Positions 26,717-38,570 of a stretch of 64,000 nt of DNA are shown one piece after another. Both the position numbers and the translations under genes were made by a program. The stretch covers positions 213,997,654 through 214,061,653 of the forward strand of contig NC_081411.1 of NCBI RefSeq assembly GCF_030272615.1. Direction: 5' to 3'. Under the pieces are notes generated by a model. That model was not told where the DNA came from. It did no database searches and worked only from the letters and a program-made list of their open reading frames with translations. The stretch is from Cryptomeria japonica (Eukaryota; Streptophyta; Pinopsida; Cupressales; Cupressaceae). How positions within the stretch are numbered: position 1 is the first letter of the stretch; each line of letters opens with the position of its first letter.

Positions 26717-29607
26717 GATCTACTTATACGCTACATCGATAACGTTTTATCTGCCATCATTAACCAGGTACATAACATTTGCTTCATTTTTCTGCTTTTA
26801 CTTCATTGTAATGGATTTTAAATTTATACGGATGCCTACAGGGCATGGGTTGCAAAATAATTGACAGTGGAAGACAGCTAAGGGATTTAGTGCAGCCTGT
26901 TGCTTCAGATTTTTCTAAATTGTTTGATGGCATTTCAGAGGGTGCAAAAATGTTCTCAGATCAGGTGATTCAGACCTTGATATATTTGTTTGTCTAGAAT
27001 CAGGACTAGTGTACAGTGGTTTCCTTTCAATGTTTTAAATGGTGGTTTTTTGGGTTGTTTGATTTAGAAATTCTTGAAGTCCCAGCTTTCTACAGAGGCA
27101 CATTCAGTGGCGGTTGACGTATTGAAAGGATTGGGGAATGCACATTGGGTTGCAGTGGGACTTTTAGCGATAGCTAATGTTTTAGAAAGATTCGACAATA
27201 TTTCAGCAAATGACAGAGAATGCATAGACCTTCTTAAAGCTATGCTTAAACTGGGTAAATACTTGAAACAGATGAAAGATATCTATGCTGATTTGCACAA
27301 AGAGATTTTAGAAGAGATGAGTGAAGCTGCTAAATTAATAGTTTCTGGTGCCATTTTGTGTTGCTCCTTTATCACATCGAATAAATTATCCAAGTAAGTA
27401 GTTTCTTTCCATATATTCTCTGACGAAGTTACAGAGCATAGCTCTGTTGTATCTATTCCTCACACTAAATTAAAACAAAGAAATATATTTATATTTTAGT
27501 GATATTTGTCTGGTAACTCCGAAGGTTCCTGTTGACTAAGAAGATCCGCGATGAACTTGTCTATGTTCGGGGAAAAGTAGATTCTATGAAAGCCGATCTG
27601 ATGCTTCAGATGCAAGTTCTGACCGTGACTACACTTACCTTGTATCATCGGCAAAATAATGTTTCAGGTTGTTCTTAGAAATTTGCATCTTCCCAAATTC
27701 GAAAACTTCTGTAATTAATTGAAATATTGTATACCCACATAACCGAGTTAATGATTTGGCATAACTAGGTGGGAACGAGGAGAATAATTGCCTTGGAGTT
27801 GCAGAGCAAGATACCTCCGAGCAGTCCATAAATCAAGAGAGTAAGAGACTAATTCGATTACAAACCTTTGTCAATTCGATTCAAATTTATCACTCAAAAG
27901 TTTAGAATTTATTTAATCAGGTGAGATTGAGGAGAGTTGTGAATCAGAGCTCGAGGAATCAGGTTCAGACACTATTCATTCTTGGGGACAAGATAATTAT
28001 TATGGGGTAAATGAGCACGAAAAACACCAAATGCCACTGCGGAGACCTCTCGGGCTGGGTAGATTCCTTAAAAAAAAGATTCCAGCCATATTTGGACTCA
28101 AAAAACCTTCCACTTATATAAAACTAAAAATGTTGGTGAAGGAGATCAAAGCATTTCCGACTCCAATTGAGTTCAAATACAGCGAATTGAAGAGGGTGAC
28201 AAATGGTTTTGTAAAAATCCTAGGCCAAGGTGGTTTTGGGAATGTTTTTCACGTAAGTTCGTTCTGAAATCAAACTGTCAATTATATTCTAGAAACAACT
28301 ATGATCAGTTAATAATTTGTGCATATATCTTCTGCTGTTTCATAGGGAATTCTGCCTGATGGAAGATCAGTGGCAGTAAAGATGTTGAGCGATACAAATA
28401 GTGTTCATGGCAAAACAGAGTGGATGAACGAGCTGAGGACTCTAACAAAGCTACATCATCGAAACATCGTAGAGCTCGTGGGATATTGCATTGAAGACAA
28501 TCTGATGTTAGTCTACGATTATATGCCACGAAACCTGTCAAACATAATTTTTGGTCAGTAGCTAGTGCAGTTCATTTACTTTGTGTATTTTTGTGTGATT
28601 GGAGCGCTTATCTGTAACATTAAAATAGTTCTAACCATAATATGCAGATGAAATTGATATGATTATTGACTGGTCAATAAGATTCAAGATTATATTGGAC
28701 ATGGTAAGGGGACTCAAATATCTTCACGAAGGTGCACATACGTGTATAATACACAGAGACATTAAACCCAGTAACATTCTTCTGGACGAAAATTTCACTG
28801 CCAAGATTTGTGATTTTGGCCTTGCTAGAATACTGCAAATGGATTTCGCCCAATATGCCAACAAGACTATTTCCACACATTGCGAGCTGCTTGAAAAGGA
28901 TGTAACTGAGACTTCTGACCATGTAACAACGGAACTTTGTGGAACACTGTAAAATCGCCTTACCCTTTTAACCCTTTATAAGAATGAAAATGATTAATCT
29001 ATACATGAGTTGGTAAATTTTAGGGGCCCAGACTAGGGTTTTCATGTTGCGCAGCTGATTAATGCATTTTTCTTTCCTTGTCTGGCCCTACAGGGGTTAC
29101 CTTGATCCTGAGTATTTCAGAACCCATCGTGCGACTGTGAAATCAGACATTTACAGCTTTGGAGTGACACTGTTAAATATAGTATCTGGCAAAAGAATAA
29201 CGGAATGCATAGATGACAATATGCTTATTCAGCACGTAAGAATTATACTAGCATATATAGTCACTACAATTATATTAGTTTAGCAAATATAATGACTAAA
29301 TTTATGGTTTTGTGTGTGAATGCAGGCGTGGAGGTTATGTGAAGAGGATCGGCTGCATGAGCTAATAGACCATCGGCTACCCAATTCTGATGGTTTAGTT
29401 AATTCAAGCAGCATAACAAGAACAATTTTAACAGCTCTCTGGTGCATTCATGAGGAATCCAAAAGACGCCCATCAGCATCACGAGTGTTAGCAATGCTTT
29501 TATCGGAAGAAGAGATTCCAATTCCCACACGACCACTTGAATCTATATATAGTCCAGGTGAGAGTTTTCGCACAGATATGGTGAGTGAGGAGAGTTGTGA
29601 ATATTGA
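26618..29607 (+). CDS. Serine/threonine protein kinase with N-terminal helical (HeLo/MLKL-like?) domain, ten exons
   Basis: Coding exons with matching phases and GT-AG borders: 26618-26767, 26842-26964, 27068-27393, 27525-27667, 27769-27840, 27921-28252, 28346-28553, 28648-28948, 29094-29235, 29326-29607; 692 codons. Residues ~40-245 are helix-rich with two apolar segments ([27 protein letters not shown]) and no signal peptide. An acidic linker and a basic stretch (GRFLKKK) follow. The kinase domain spans ~355-665 with all catalytic features: GQGGFGNV loop, AVK lysine ~394, HRDIKPSN ~487-494, DFG ~507, GYLDPEY. It is most like plant receptor-like/cytoplasmic kinases. The loop from DFG to PEY is ~20 residues longer than usual. 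In-frame TAA at 26639-26641 (codon 8) breaks the exon 1 start; the next in-frame ATG (26845, MGCKII) in exon 2 could serve instead. It probably acts in membrane-linked or defence signalling, by family inference only. Confidence 0.82.
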
Positions 29608-31180
29608 AGAGCCAGACACAGAAAAGGTTACCTACATCCTTCTAAAAAATTGGAATACTGTGTTTCATTTCACTTTGAGATTAATTTGTAATTTGGAAAT
29701 TTTAATAAATTTATTGTTCTGTATTCCAGTCTTGTTGAAGTTATGGGAGAAACGTAAGATAGACCAACATCTATAAAGTTCAATTAAATTGACAAATAGT
29801 TCAATATAATGTATTGGATAATTGTGAGCAATATACTACTAAAATCAAAATTCCAAAGCTGTAATAGATTTTTTTTTAAAGAAATCAGAGGAGAAGTTCA
29901 AATATGAGCTTTGAGATAGTACTCTCAATCATTTAATTTATGATGAAATAAGACAATATCAATGTGGGGCAGCTGAAGATGGCGTTGAGTGGGTGGAGAG
30001 CGAGCATGGTCGGCAGATTTGGTCAACAATTGATTTATCACTTCTAACATTTGTTTTTTGCGCCACGGGAGAGTTTTGTTTGAAATTTACTAACTGCTAT
30101 TGCTGTTTATAAATCATTATCTAGTTGTTTAGATTTAATAAATAATATACAGAGATTTTTGGAAAAATAAAAAATAAAATGAAGCGTTTTTTCCTGAAAT
30201 TTGTGGATGTACATCAATTTATGTTTCAGCTTCTTCAGAAATTTAGCCAGGTCCTCTCACTTTCAGAAGGTCCAACTAGTCCCTTCGTATAAAGAAATCT
30301 TGTCCAATCTTCTTTGAAACATTAGCAATTGCAGCCTCCGTTCGTAGATCGTTGACTAATGATGTGGTCAATACCTTACCTGTTTAACTGGGCCTGTAAA
30401 GGGACAAAATGACGGTGATTTAAACTCCTTCCGAATGAATATTTTCCAACCATTGCCGCTGATTGTGTTGGACTAGAGAGCGTGGAGAATGGGGATTGCT
30501 CTTGCCAATAAGAATGGATTGTACAATTGTCAAACGAATGAGACAGAAGCAACTGCTTGGAAAATGTACCCTTAGAATGGTCAAAGTGGAAATGTAGAAA
30601 ATATAGTTGTTCAATAACAAATTATATTTAATAACTCATTTAAAAAAATATAAAATATTCACATTAGAAACATTCTGCTATATAACCAAATTATACATTG
30701 CCTCTTTCCTCCCCCTCAAATCGATTCAAATACTCTCAGAAAAAATCAAATGCTACAGGTGGCACTACATCCCTTAAATGCTTGAAAAACTTTCAAGCAA
30801 AGGCAGCTAGTACGTGTAAATTTGAAACTACTCATCTTTGACTGTGCCCGCCTTTCCTAGACGGTAGGGTGAAGTTTTCAAAATAGACATGGGAGGAAAT
30901 ACAAATAGAGAGTAGTAGAGATCGACCAAGAATGGAGAAAATGTTTGCCAAATCTCATTAGCAGTTTGGCATGTCAATTGGAAGGGGATAATAAATAGGA
31001 GAAGAAAACGCAAAAGAGAATGAGAAAAAAAGTGGCATGGAAAGCGAAGACAGAGGGACGTGTAGAAAGGGAAAGGAGAAATTGTAGAAAGGGAAAGGAG
31101 AAATTGCGTAGGGTGAGGAGAAAAACGCAAGCAATCGAGAAGAATTCGAGAGGATTGAGGAGGAGAGATGACGGAGATCA
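29608..31180. other. Intergenic sequence downstream of the kinase gene
   Basis: AT-rich with no convincing gene. A purine-rich patch at 31016-31170 contains a short tandem unit GTAGAAAGGGAAAGGAGAAATT-like (31059 and 31083). The open frames on both strands there are compositional. Confidence 0.5.
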
Positions 31181-31858
31181 TGCAGCTCCAGCGAGATCTT
31201 AAACTCTTAGTTCCATGTTATGGAGAGATTCACCGTCATGCACAATGGACGCGTCTATTCTGGTTTTAAAATGGTAATATGGATTGACTAACATACGTGT
31301 TAGTCGTGTGTTTTACACTGTCGATTTTGTAATAAATGATTGCGATTGACTAACAGATTGCTATCATGCTGTACGAAAGGTCTGTTTTGGAGAATAGCTT
31401 CAGCCATGCACAACTAGCCTGCGATCAAACAATTCTTTATTTAGAATGCCTAATTTAGTTTTATTATTGTTAGTTTTTTTAGAACAACAGTGCGTGTGAA
31501 TGCACATGCATATTTTTTGTTTTAGCCTATTCTTAGTTTTTTTAGAGTTTGCTAGCTCCAGTTCTACTATGACTACCGTTTTTTAGTGTTTTTGCATGCT
31601 TTGAAATAAACAGTGAATATTCTGTTTTTTTAAAGATTCGAATTCTTTTCGGAGAAGCTAAAACTCTATTTATATGGTAATTAAGTAGTAATATAGAATA
31701 TGTGTGCTCTTCTAAAAACAGAGCACTCTATTTTTTAATTTCTGACTTGTGTTTTATTTTACCTCTGCAATTTTTATTGCTGTTAGTTGTTTTCTCTGTT
31801 ATAAATATTCTTTTCTTATTAGCTGGCTTTAGGAAAAGAGACAGTTTCAGATTTTACA
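31181..31858 (+). repeat. 5' LTR of the Copia element
   Basis: Starts near TGCAGCTCCAGCG and ends TTTCAGATTTTACA, matched by the copy at 34690-35160. It has two extra blocks (about 31240-31410 and 31480-31545) not present in the 3' copy. Confidence 0.8.
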
Positions 31859-31860
31859 AG

Positions 31861-31872
31861 TGGTATTAGAGC
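31861..31872 (+). other. Primer binding site (initiator Met tRNA type)
   Basis: TGGTATTAGAGC, two bases after the LTR end, differs at one base from the common TGGTATCAGAGC. Confidence 0.9.
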
Positions 31873-31927
31873 AGGTAAAATTGTTTTGGGTTGAAGTTTT
31901 ATTGTTAGAATTTCGCCAAAGATAATC

Positions 31928-34733
31928 ATGTCAAATTCTAATAGTATGCTCATTCCAGAATTTGATGGGATTGACTATGATTATTGGTGCATTAAGATGC
32001 TGACTTTTTTTATTGGAAAAGATTTGTGGGAGACTGTTGAATCAAGTTACGATGAGCCAGCTGATTGGAATGCCCTTACAACCAATGATAGAACAACAAG
32101 AAAGGAAGCAAGGAAGAAGAGTGCTCAAGCTTTGTTTCACATTCAGATAGCTCTTGAAAAGAGCTTATTTCCAAGAATATCAAGAGAAACAACTGCCAAA
32201 GATGCCTAGAATACTCTATAAGAAGCTTACCAAGGTAGTGATAAAGTTAAGGTGGTCAAGCTTTAGACATTGAAGCGAGAGTTCGAGAATTTGAAGATGC
32301 AAGAAGCTGAAAGTATACGTGATTATTGTGTCAGAGTCAAAGATGCGGTCAATAAAATGGCTACACTTGGGGAAATTGTAAGCAATGAAGTTTTGATAAA
32401 AAAGGTATTGAGATCTTTGACACCCAGATGGAATCATGTTGCCATAATCATAGAAGAAAGCAAGGATTTGACAAAACTACAGTTTGATCAACTGGTTGGA
32501 TCCCTGATGTCTCATGAAGAAAGATTGAAAGATTCTTTTGAATGTGTAGAGAAAGCTTTTTCCTCTAAATTGAAAATCACAAAAAATGAAGATGCAAGAA
32601 GCACTAGTGCCAAAATCAATCAAGGCCAAGGTAAAGGGCAAAGCCAAAAATTTTCAAGAGGTAGAAGCAGAGGTGGCTCAAGAGGAAGAGATGGTTCTAG
32701 AGGAAGAGGTAGAGGTAAATTTGATAAGAGAAATGTTCAATGTTACCATTGTATTAGGTAGGGCCATTTTGAAAGAAGGTAAAAGTGCTAACTATGCTCA
32801 AGACAATAGTGAGAATCCTCCAGATCACTTATTTTTATCTTATGCCAAAGGTGAAAATACTAGTAAAGATGTTTGGTACCTAGATTTTGGATGCTTTGTA
32901 CATATGATAGGGAATGTGAAGTTGTTTTCAACAAAGGATGAAATTTTTAAATCCAAGATCTAGCTTGGTGATGATAAATCGTTGGAGGTTGTTGCCAGAG
33001 GAGCTATGGAGGTCCAAATAAAAGAAGGTATAAAGAGTATTTATGATATTTATTATGCCTCACAATTGAAGCACAATTTGTTAAGCGCTGGGCAACTATG
33101 TGAGAAAAATTATAAAGTAGTCTTTGAGAATAAGACATGTACTATCTATGATAAGAATAAGGGCAATAGGGTGATCACTGTTGTGCCTATGACAAGAGAT
33201 AGGATGTTCCCTTTGAAGTTTTGTGAACATAACAACAGCCTTGCAAATATGGCTTATGAGGATTCAAGTTGGTTATGGCATCACAGGTATGGGTATTTAA
33301 ATTTTCGCAGTTTAAAGTTTCTAATCTCGCATGCATTAGTTTCTGGTTTTCCCAAGGTTGAGGACCACAAGGAGGTTTGTGAAGGATGTTTTAAAAGAAA
33401 GCATGCAAGGGAAAAGTTTCCAAAGGGCAATGCATGGAGTGCCCATCACCTACTTCACCTTCTTCAACCTATAGACATGATGCTCTTTTCATTCCACTTC
33501 AAAACCTTGTGGCTACAAGGTTTTGAAGTGGAAGGAAAAGAGCATCATATCTACAGGTTGAAGAAGGCTTTGTATGGTCTCAAGCAAGAACCAAGAGTGT
33601 GGTATGCCAGGATTGATGGATACTTCCAGGAGAATGGCTTCCAAAGAAGTAAGAGTGATCCTACCCTTTACTACAAACAAGAAGGTACTGGTATTCTAAT
33701 CATAAGTTTGTATGTTGATGATCTTTTATATATGGGTAGTAGTTCTAAGATGAAAGATTAATTTAAAGTTGCTATGATGAAATAATTTGAGATGAAAGAT
33801 CTTGGTCTGATGAAATATTTTCTAGGAATGGAGGTTTATCAAAGTAAGGATGAAATTTTCATTTGTCAAACAAAATATGCACAGGATGTGTTGAAGAAAT
33901 TTGATATGACTGATTGAAACCCTGCCTCCACTCCAAGTGCTCATGGAGTTGTGTTATTTAGAGATGATGGTGATGATTTAGTTGATGAGACAACTTATAG
34001 AAGTATTGTGGGGAGCTTGATGTTTCTAACCCACACAAGGCCTGATATTGCATATTCAGTTTCACTTGTTTCAAGGTATATGACAGATCCATTAGAAATA
34101 CATATGAAGGCAGCCAAGAGGATTTTGAGGTATGTGAAAGGCACTCTAAATTTTGGTATTCATTACTACTCTTTTGAAAAGTTCAATCTTGTAGGATTTA
34201 ATGATTCAGATTGGGGAGGTAGTATGGATGACCGCAAGTCCACATTTGAGAATTGTTTCTCTTTTGGTTCTGGATTAATTACTTGGAGGTAAAAAAAGAA
34301 AAGCATTTTTGCCCTCTCATCTATAGAAGCAAAGTATGCTGCAATTACCTTAGTAGGTACACAAGCTCTTTGGCTCAGAATTATTTTGGAAGAAATTGGA
34401 GAAAAGCAAATTCAGCCTACAGTGATTTATTGTGATAATGTGAGTGTCATCAAGTTAGAAAAGAATTCGGTTCACCATAATAAGACAAAGCATTTTGACA
34501 TAAAATATCACTTCATACGAGATTTGGTGCAGAAGAAAGAAGTTGAATTGAAGCACATTAATACTCAAGATCAACTAGTGGATATCTTCACCAAAGTAGT
34601 TGTAAAAGCTCAGTTTTTGAAACTTCGAGATAAGATTGTAAGCTCTCTCAGCATCAATCGGGGTGTGAAGACAATTGATGCTACAATCATGCAACTCCAA
34701 CGAGATCTTAAACTCTTAGTTCCACTATTATAG
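31928..34733 (+). pseudogene. Copia gag-pol, deleted and stop-ridden
   Basis: Gag from ATG 31928 (FDGIDYDYWCIKM) continues to a UBN2-type region (32270-32560), an Arg/Gly-rich tail and a zinc knuckle CYHCIR-stop-GHFERR (~32740-32780). The protease remnant contains WYLDFGCFVHM (~32873) in place of the usual D-S/T-G active site. The pre-integrase zinc region WLWHHRYGYLNFRSLKFL follows (~33275). The integrase core and the start of the reverse transcriptase are missing. Coding resumes at LKKALYGLKQ (~33560), the catalytic LYVDDLL (~33709) and RNase H (DSDWGGSMDDRKST ~34208; CDNVSVIKL ~34433), ending at 34733 inside the 3' LTR. Stops replace expected Gln or Trp codons at many positions (for example 32260s, 32758, 33760, 33783). 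Confidence 0.9.
33458..33567. repeat. Fold-back: 53-bp inverted repeat with 4-base loop
   Basis: Arms 33458-33510 and 33515-33567 are complementary at 50 of 53 positions, with loop GGCT. The right arm is native reverse transcriptase sequence (FEVEGKEHH...RLKKA). The left arm is its inverted copy and sits exactly where the integrase and the reverse transcriptase N-terminus are missing. Confidence 0.95.
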
Positions 34734-35160
34734 AGAGATTCACCATCATGCATAGCTAGCTAGCGATCAAACAAGTCTTTATTTAGAATGCCTAATTTAG
34801 TTTTATTATTCTTAGTTTTTTTAGAGTTTACTAGCTCCAGTTCTACTATGCCTATCGTTTTTCAGTGATTTTGTATGTTGTGCATGCTTTGCAATAAATA
34901 GTGAATATTCTATTTTTTTAAAGCTTCAGAATCTTTTTGGAGAAGCTAAAAATCTATTTATATGGCACCTATATATTATTCATTAAGCAATAATATAGAA
35001 TGTGTGTGTTGTTCTAAAAATAGAGCACTCTATTTTTTAAATTGTGAGTTGTGTTTTATTTTATCTCTGCAATTTTTATTGCTGTGAGTTGTTTTCTCTG
35101 TTATAAATATTTTTTTCTTATCAGTTGTCTTTTGGAACAGAGACAGTTTCAGATTCTACA
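34690..35160 (+). repeat. 3' LTR of the Copia element
   Basis: Matches 31181-31858, from TGCAACTCCAACG to TTTCAGATTCTACA. Shorter by ~200 bases; the missing blocks are bounded by short direct repeats (CATGCA; TTAGTTTTTTTAGA). Confidence 0.85.
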
Positions 35161-36779
35161 TAAATCATGTGCAAAGGGAAGAGAAAGATGAGGAGAAAGT
35201 AAGAGAAAGTGAGGGTGAAAAAGGTGAGGAGGCTCCAAATCCTAAATGATGAATGATTCTCATCAACAAGGGTGTGTAAGGGAGAAATAAGCCAGAAGAA
35301 AGTCATGATTTGAGGTGGAGGTATTTTTGGCAGAAAGAAGAATAGAGGATGGGCATGAAATGGATCTGTACAATAGGCTATACATAGGCATAAATGTCAT
35401 TCTCTATGACCCTCAGAATCCTTTATGCCAATGTTTTAAGGAGACCTATTGAATGGGCAACGAGAATCCATCAAGCTTAAAGGATGTAGGAATTTCATTT
35501 GACATGAGGGAAGAAGAATGTAGAAGGCATAGGAAGTGAAGGAAAGTATGCGAGAGGAAATGCAGAAAAAACAACAATGTGAGGAGGAGAAAAATTTGAG
35601 TAGAAAAGGACAAATTGAGAGGAAGGCCTACCTATAAAAAATAAATCTTGAATTGTTAATGCTTCTTTAGGAAGCTATAAGTATCTTTTTGTACTATTAT
35701 ACTATGATCTCCTCCACTTAGAAGGGAGGAATTTGTTGAGGAATTGGGGCATTGCAATATTGATAATGGCTATTTTTTAATATTTAATAAAATTAGCTAC
35801 ACTAGTTTGATTAGCCTAAATTCACCCTACCTGTGTGAAGAGACATTTGATCTAAAATATAAACTGGTAATGGCCTATAAATATCTATGAATGGTTAAGT
35901 ATTCCAATTATTTGTTACTTTTTTGTTGATTAACTAATACGAAAGTATCATGGATAAATATATCTATCTTCAATAATCCAAAAGATCTTATGAATTCATT
36001 GTCAACCATTACTAGATTATATTTTGGTCACTAGACACACATCAATAGGTTGGATTGAATTTCTTAATAGACATACTTGTATGACTTTATGGTTGTGATG
36101 CTCATTATATATAAATGTTTATAATTTATTTCCTAGCTACTACTAAATTCAAGTTACAAGTAATTAGATGATGAAAAATTTATCTTGTATAAGGCACGTT
36201 GCTATGGTTAAGAGTTGATTGGAGTCAAAGAGTTAAATTATAGAAGCTTTATTTTAATGTTTTTCTCCCAAAATTGATAATTTGCTCCATTTAAGTCCTT
36301 ATTATCCAAAATTATTTTCAATAATTCTCCCAAGCATACTTTATTTTGAGTGATTGAAAATTATTCTATTTTCTCATGACTCCCGAGCTCAAGAAATCAA
36401 GTGCAAAGGATGTCATCTTTGTGAAGATGGGTGAATTAAATTTTTGTTAAAAGGGATATAGAAATGAGTGTAAGTACTTTGTTCAAATAAATGGATGTTA
36501 AACAAATGGATAAGAATTGCATGGTGATAATCACTATCACCACAACTTTAAATGTTTCATTCACTATAATAATTGCTCATTGTTTTTCTATTGTCAATAC
36601 AAGGTTTACGAAAATGATATGCAATATGAACTCTCTTACTACTAACTATTGATATCATAGTTAATACAAATGACAAGTACAAAAATTATCTACACCATAA
36701 ATTAGAAAACTATAAAAATATGTAGTCACACATAGGATAAATGAAATTCAAAAGTTGAGAATGTTATAATTTATAAATA
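35161..36779. other. Intergenic AT-rich sequence
   Basis: I see no gene. It could include untranslated or integrase remnants of the Copia copy that follows, too decayed to read. Confidence 0.45.
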
Positions 36780-38570
36780 TACGAAGTATACATCTTCCTA
36801 CGGTGACCTAATGGATATAGAGACATGGAAAGGGAAATGAGAGTGCACTTGGAGACTGAGTACAAAGATGCATCTTTGGATGAACAAGAAAATAGATTTG
36901 AGAATAAGGAGTAAGAAGAAGAAGAGGGTTTAGATGAATATTTTAAACAAATTGAAGAGGTTAGGGAAGATGAACTATAAAATGTTGAGCAAGATAAAAA
37001 TGAGAAGAACCACATAGAAATATTCCCCAAAGATCCAAAATATCATGAAATCTAGTTGAAAAGTATAGCCCTCCATTTTTTTGTTGTATAGTTTATTTAT
37101 TATGTACTAATGATGAACCTAGATCCTACAAAGAATCTATTATTATAGATGATAGTGATTCTTAGATACAAGTCATGAAAGAGGATATATATATATATAT
37201 ACTCTCTTGTAATACTTTGGACCTTTCACATTTTTTCAAAGAAATACCTTTTATGGTAAATATATCTTGAAGAATCTAAGTTTGGAGCAAATGGTTCATT
37301 AGAAAAGTACAATGGTATCTACTAGTAGCCAAAGGCTAATTTCAAAGAAAGGAAGCTAAATTTGGTGAAATATTATCTCTTATTGCTAAATTATCCTAAA
37401 TTAAAATTTTTTACCATAGTTGTTGCTAATTATTCTGAAGTTTGAGAAATTGGATGTTAAAACTATATTTTTGGATGAAGACTTGGAAGAGAAAATTATA
37501 TGCAATAGGTTAAATTTTTTGAGGTAAAAGGAAAAGAACACTTGGGTTGTAATTTAAGACAATCTCTTTATAGTTTTAAGAAGTCACCTAGGAGGTAGTA
37601 TAAAAAAATTTGAATCATTTTAAATAGATTTTGTAAGAACTGAAGAAGATCTCACTATTTTTATATTAGATGCATAGATTATTATATCCTAATTGTTGCC
37701 TTGTATGTTGATAAAAAAAATTTAATCAACATTAGGGGTATGATTAGTGAGCTAAAAGCTCAACTTTTAGGTAGTACATTTAAGATAAAATATCTAGGAG
37801 TAGTAAGGTACACATTAAAAGTTAAAACTAGAAAAGATAGGGTTAATGGAAAACTTTAGTTATCTCAAAGGATGTTAATGAAATTTTTAATAGAAATTTA
37901 ATAGTATGTAGGATTGTAAATTGGTTAGAATTTCTTTATCATCTTACTCTAAGATTTCATTATATATGTGTCCTAAGATTCATATGATTTTGATAATATG
38001 TTTAATGTAACTTATACTGGTTATGTAGGAAGTTTAATGTATGCAATGGTTTGTACTAGGCTAGATACTGCCCAAGTAGTGGAAGTTTTGAGTAGATTCC
38101 TAGTAGAAAATATTAAAACTATGTAAAACTAGTAATAATGTATTTGTATGGTACTTATTATTATTGTAATTATATTAATACTAATAGTGTGGCTAAGGTA
38201 TTAAAAATATAATATTTAACTGATTTAGATTAGGTAGGTGACTTTAATAGTCAAAGGTCCACTAATTGTTATGAATTTACTGTATTTGGAGTAGTCGATT
38301 AGATGAGAAAGATGTGGCTAATGTTTTTTGTATCCACCACTAAAGGAAAGTATATGAATGATAACCATGTCTCTAAGGAAATAGTTATACTATAAATATT
38401 GTGTAAATATACTTGTTTTGATATTTAGAATGGTTTTGGTAGTTAGAGTGCAATTTATTTTGCCTAGAACCCTTTTTTTCATGAAATTACTTGTAATGGG
38501 TAAATAGAGCTAAAGAATATTTGAACTAAAAGATAATGTTCAATATTCACTTATTAAAATTGTATATTAA
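36780..38570 (+). pseudogene. Highly decayed Copia pol (integrase tail to RNase H)
   Basis: Scattered short runs in Copia order, in changing frames. An acidic linker lies at 36780-36980. The start of the reverse transcriptase follows (TNDEPRSYKES ~37110; KLDVKTIFLDEDLEE ~37455). Next come SLYSFKKSPRR with a stop where Trp is expected (~37565), the catalytic-region remnant LYVDKK (~37702, second Asp lost), LMYAMVCTRLDTAQVVEVLSRF (~38037) and RNase H pieces (SQRSTNCYEFTVFG ~38258; SAIYFA ~38447). Older and more degraded than the element at 31-35 kb. No LTRs found. Confidence 0.8.

Larger units (their letters stand above)
31181..35160 (+). mobile_element. Copia retrotransposon, internally deleted, with two LTRs
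   Basis: LTRs at about 31181-31858 and 34690-35160 flank a primer site, gag, zinc knuckle, protease, the pre-integrase region and part of reverse transcriptase/RNase H in the usual Copia order. Total length ~4.0 kb, because most of the integrase and the first half of the reverse transcriptase are gone. I found no target-site duplication. Confidence 0.88.

Noticed and set aside
26658-26864. 68-codon open frame overlapping kinase exon 1 and intron 1
   Set aside because: It runs across a good GT-AG intron in a different frame from the phase-consistent exon chain.
26618-29607. Calling the kinase a plant MLKL pseudokinase
   Set aside because: The catalytic Lys, HRD and DFG are all present, unlike the known plant MLKL group; only the N-terminal plan is similar.
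30828-31202. Overlapping open frames on both strands
   Set aside because: Purine-rich composition with short tandem repeats explains them; no protein features.
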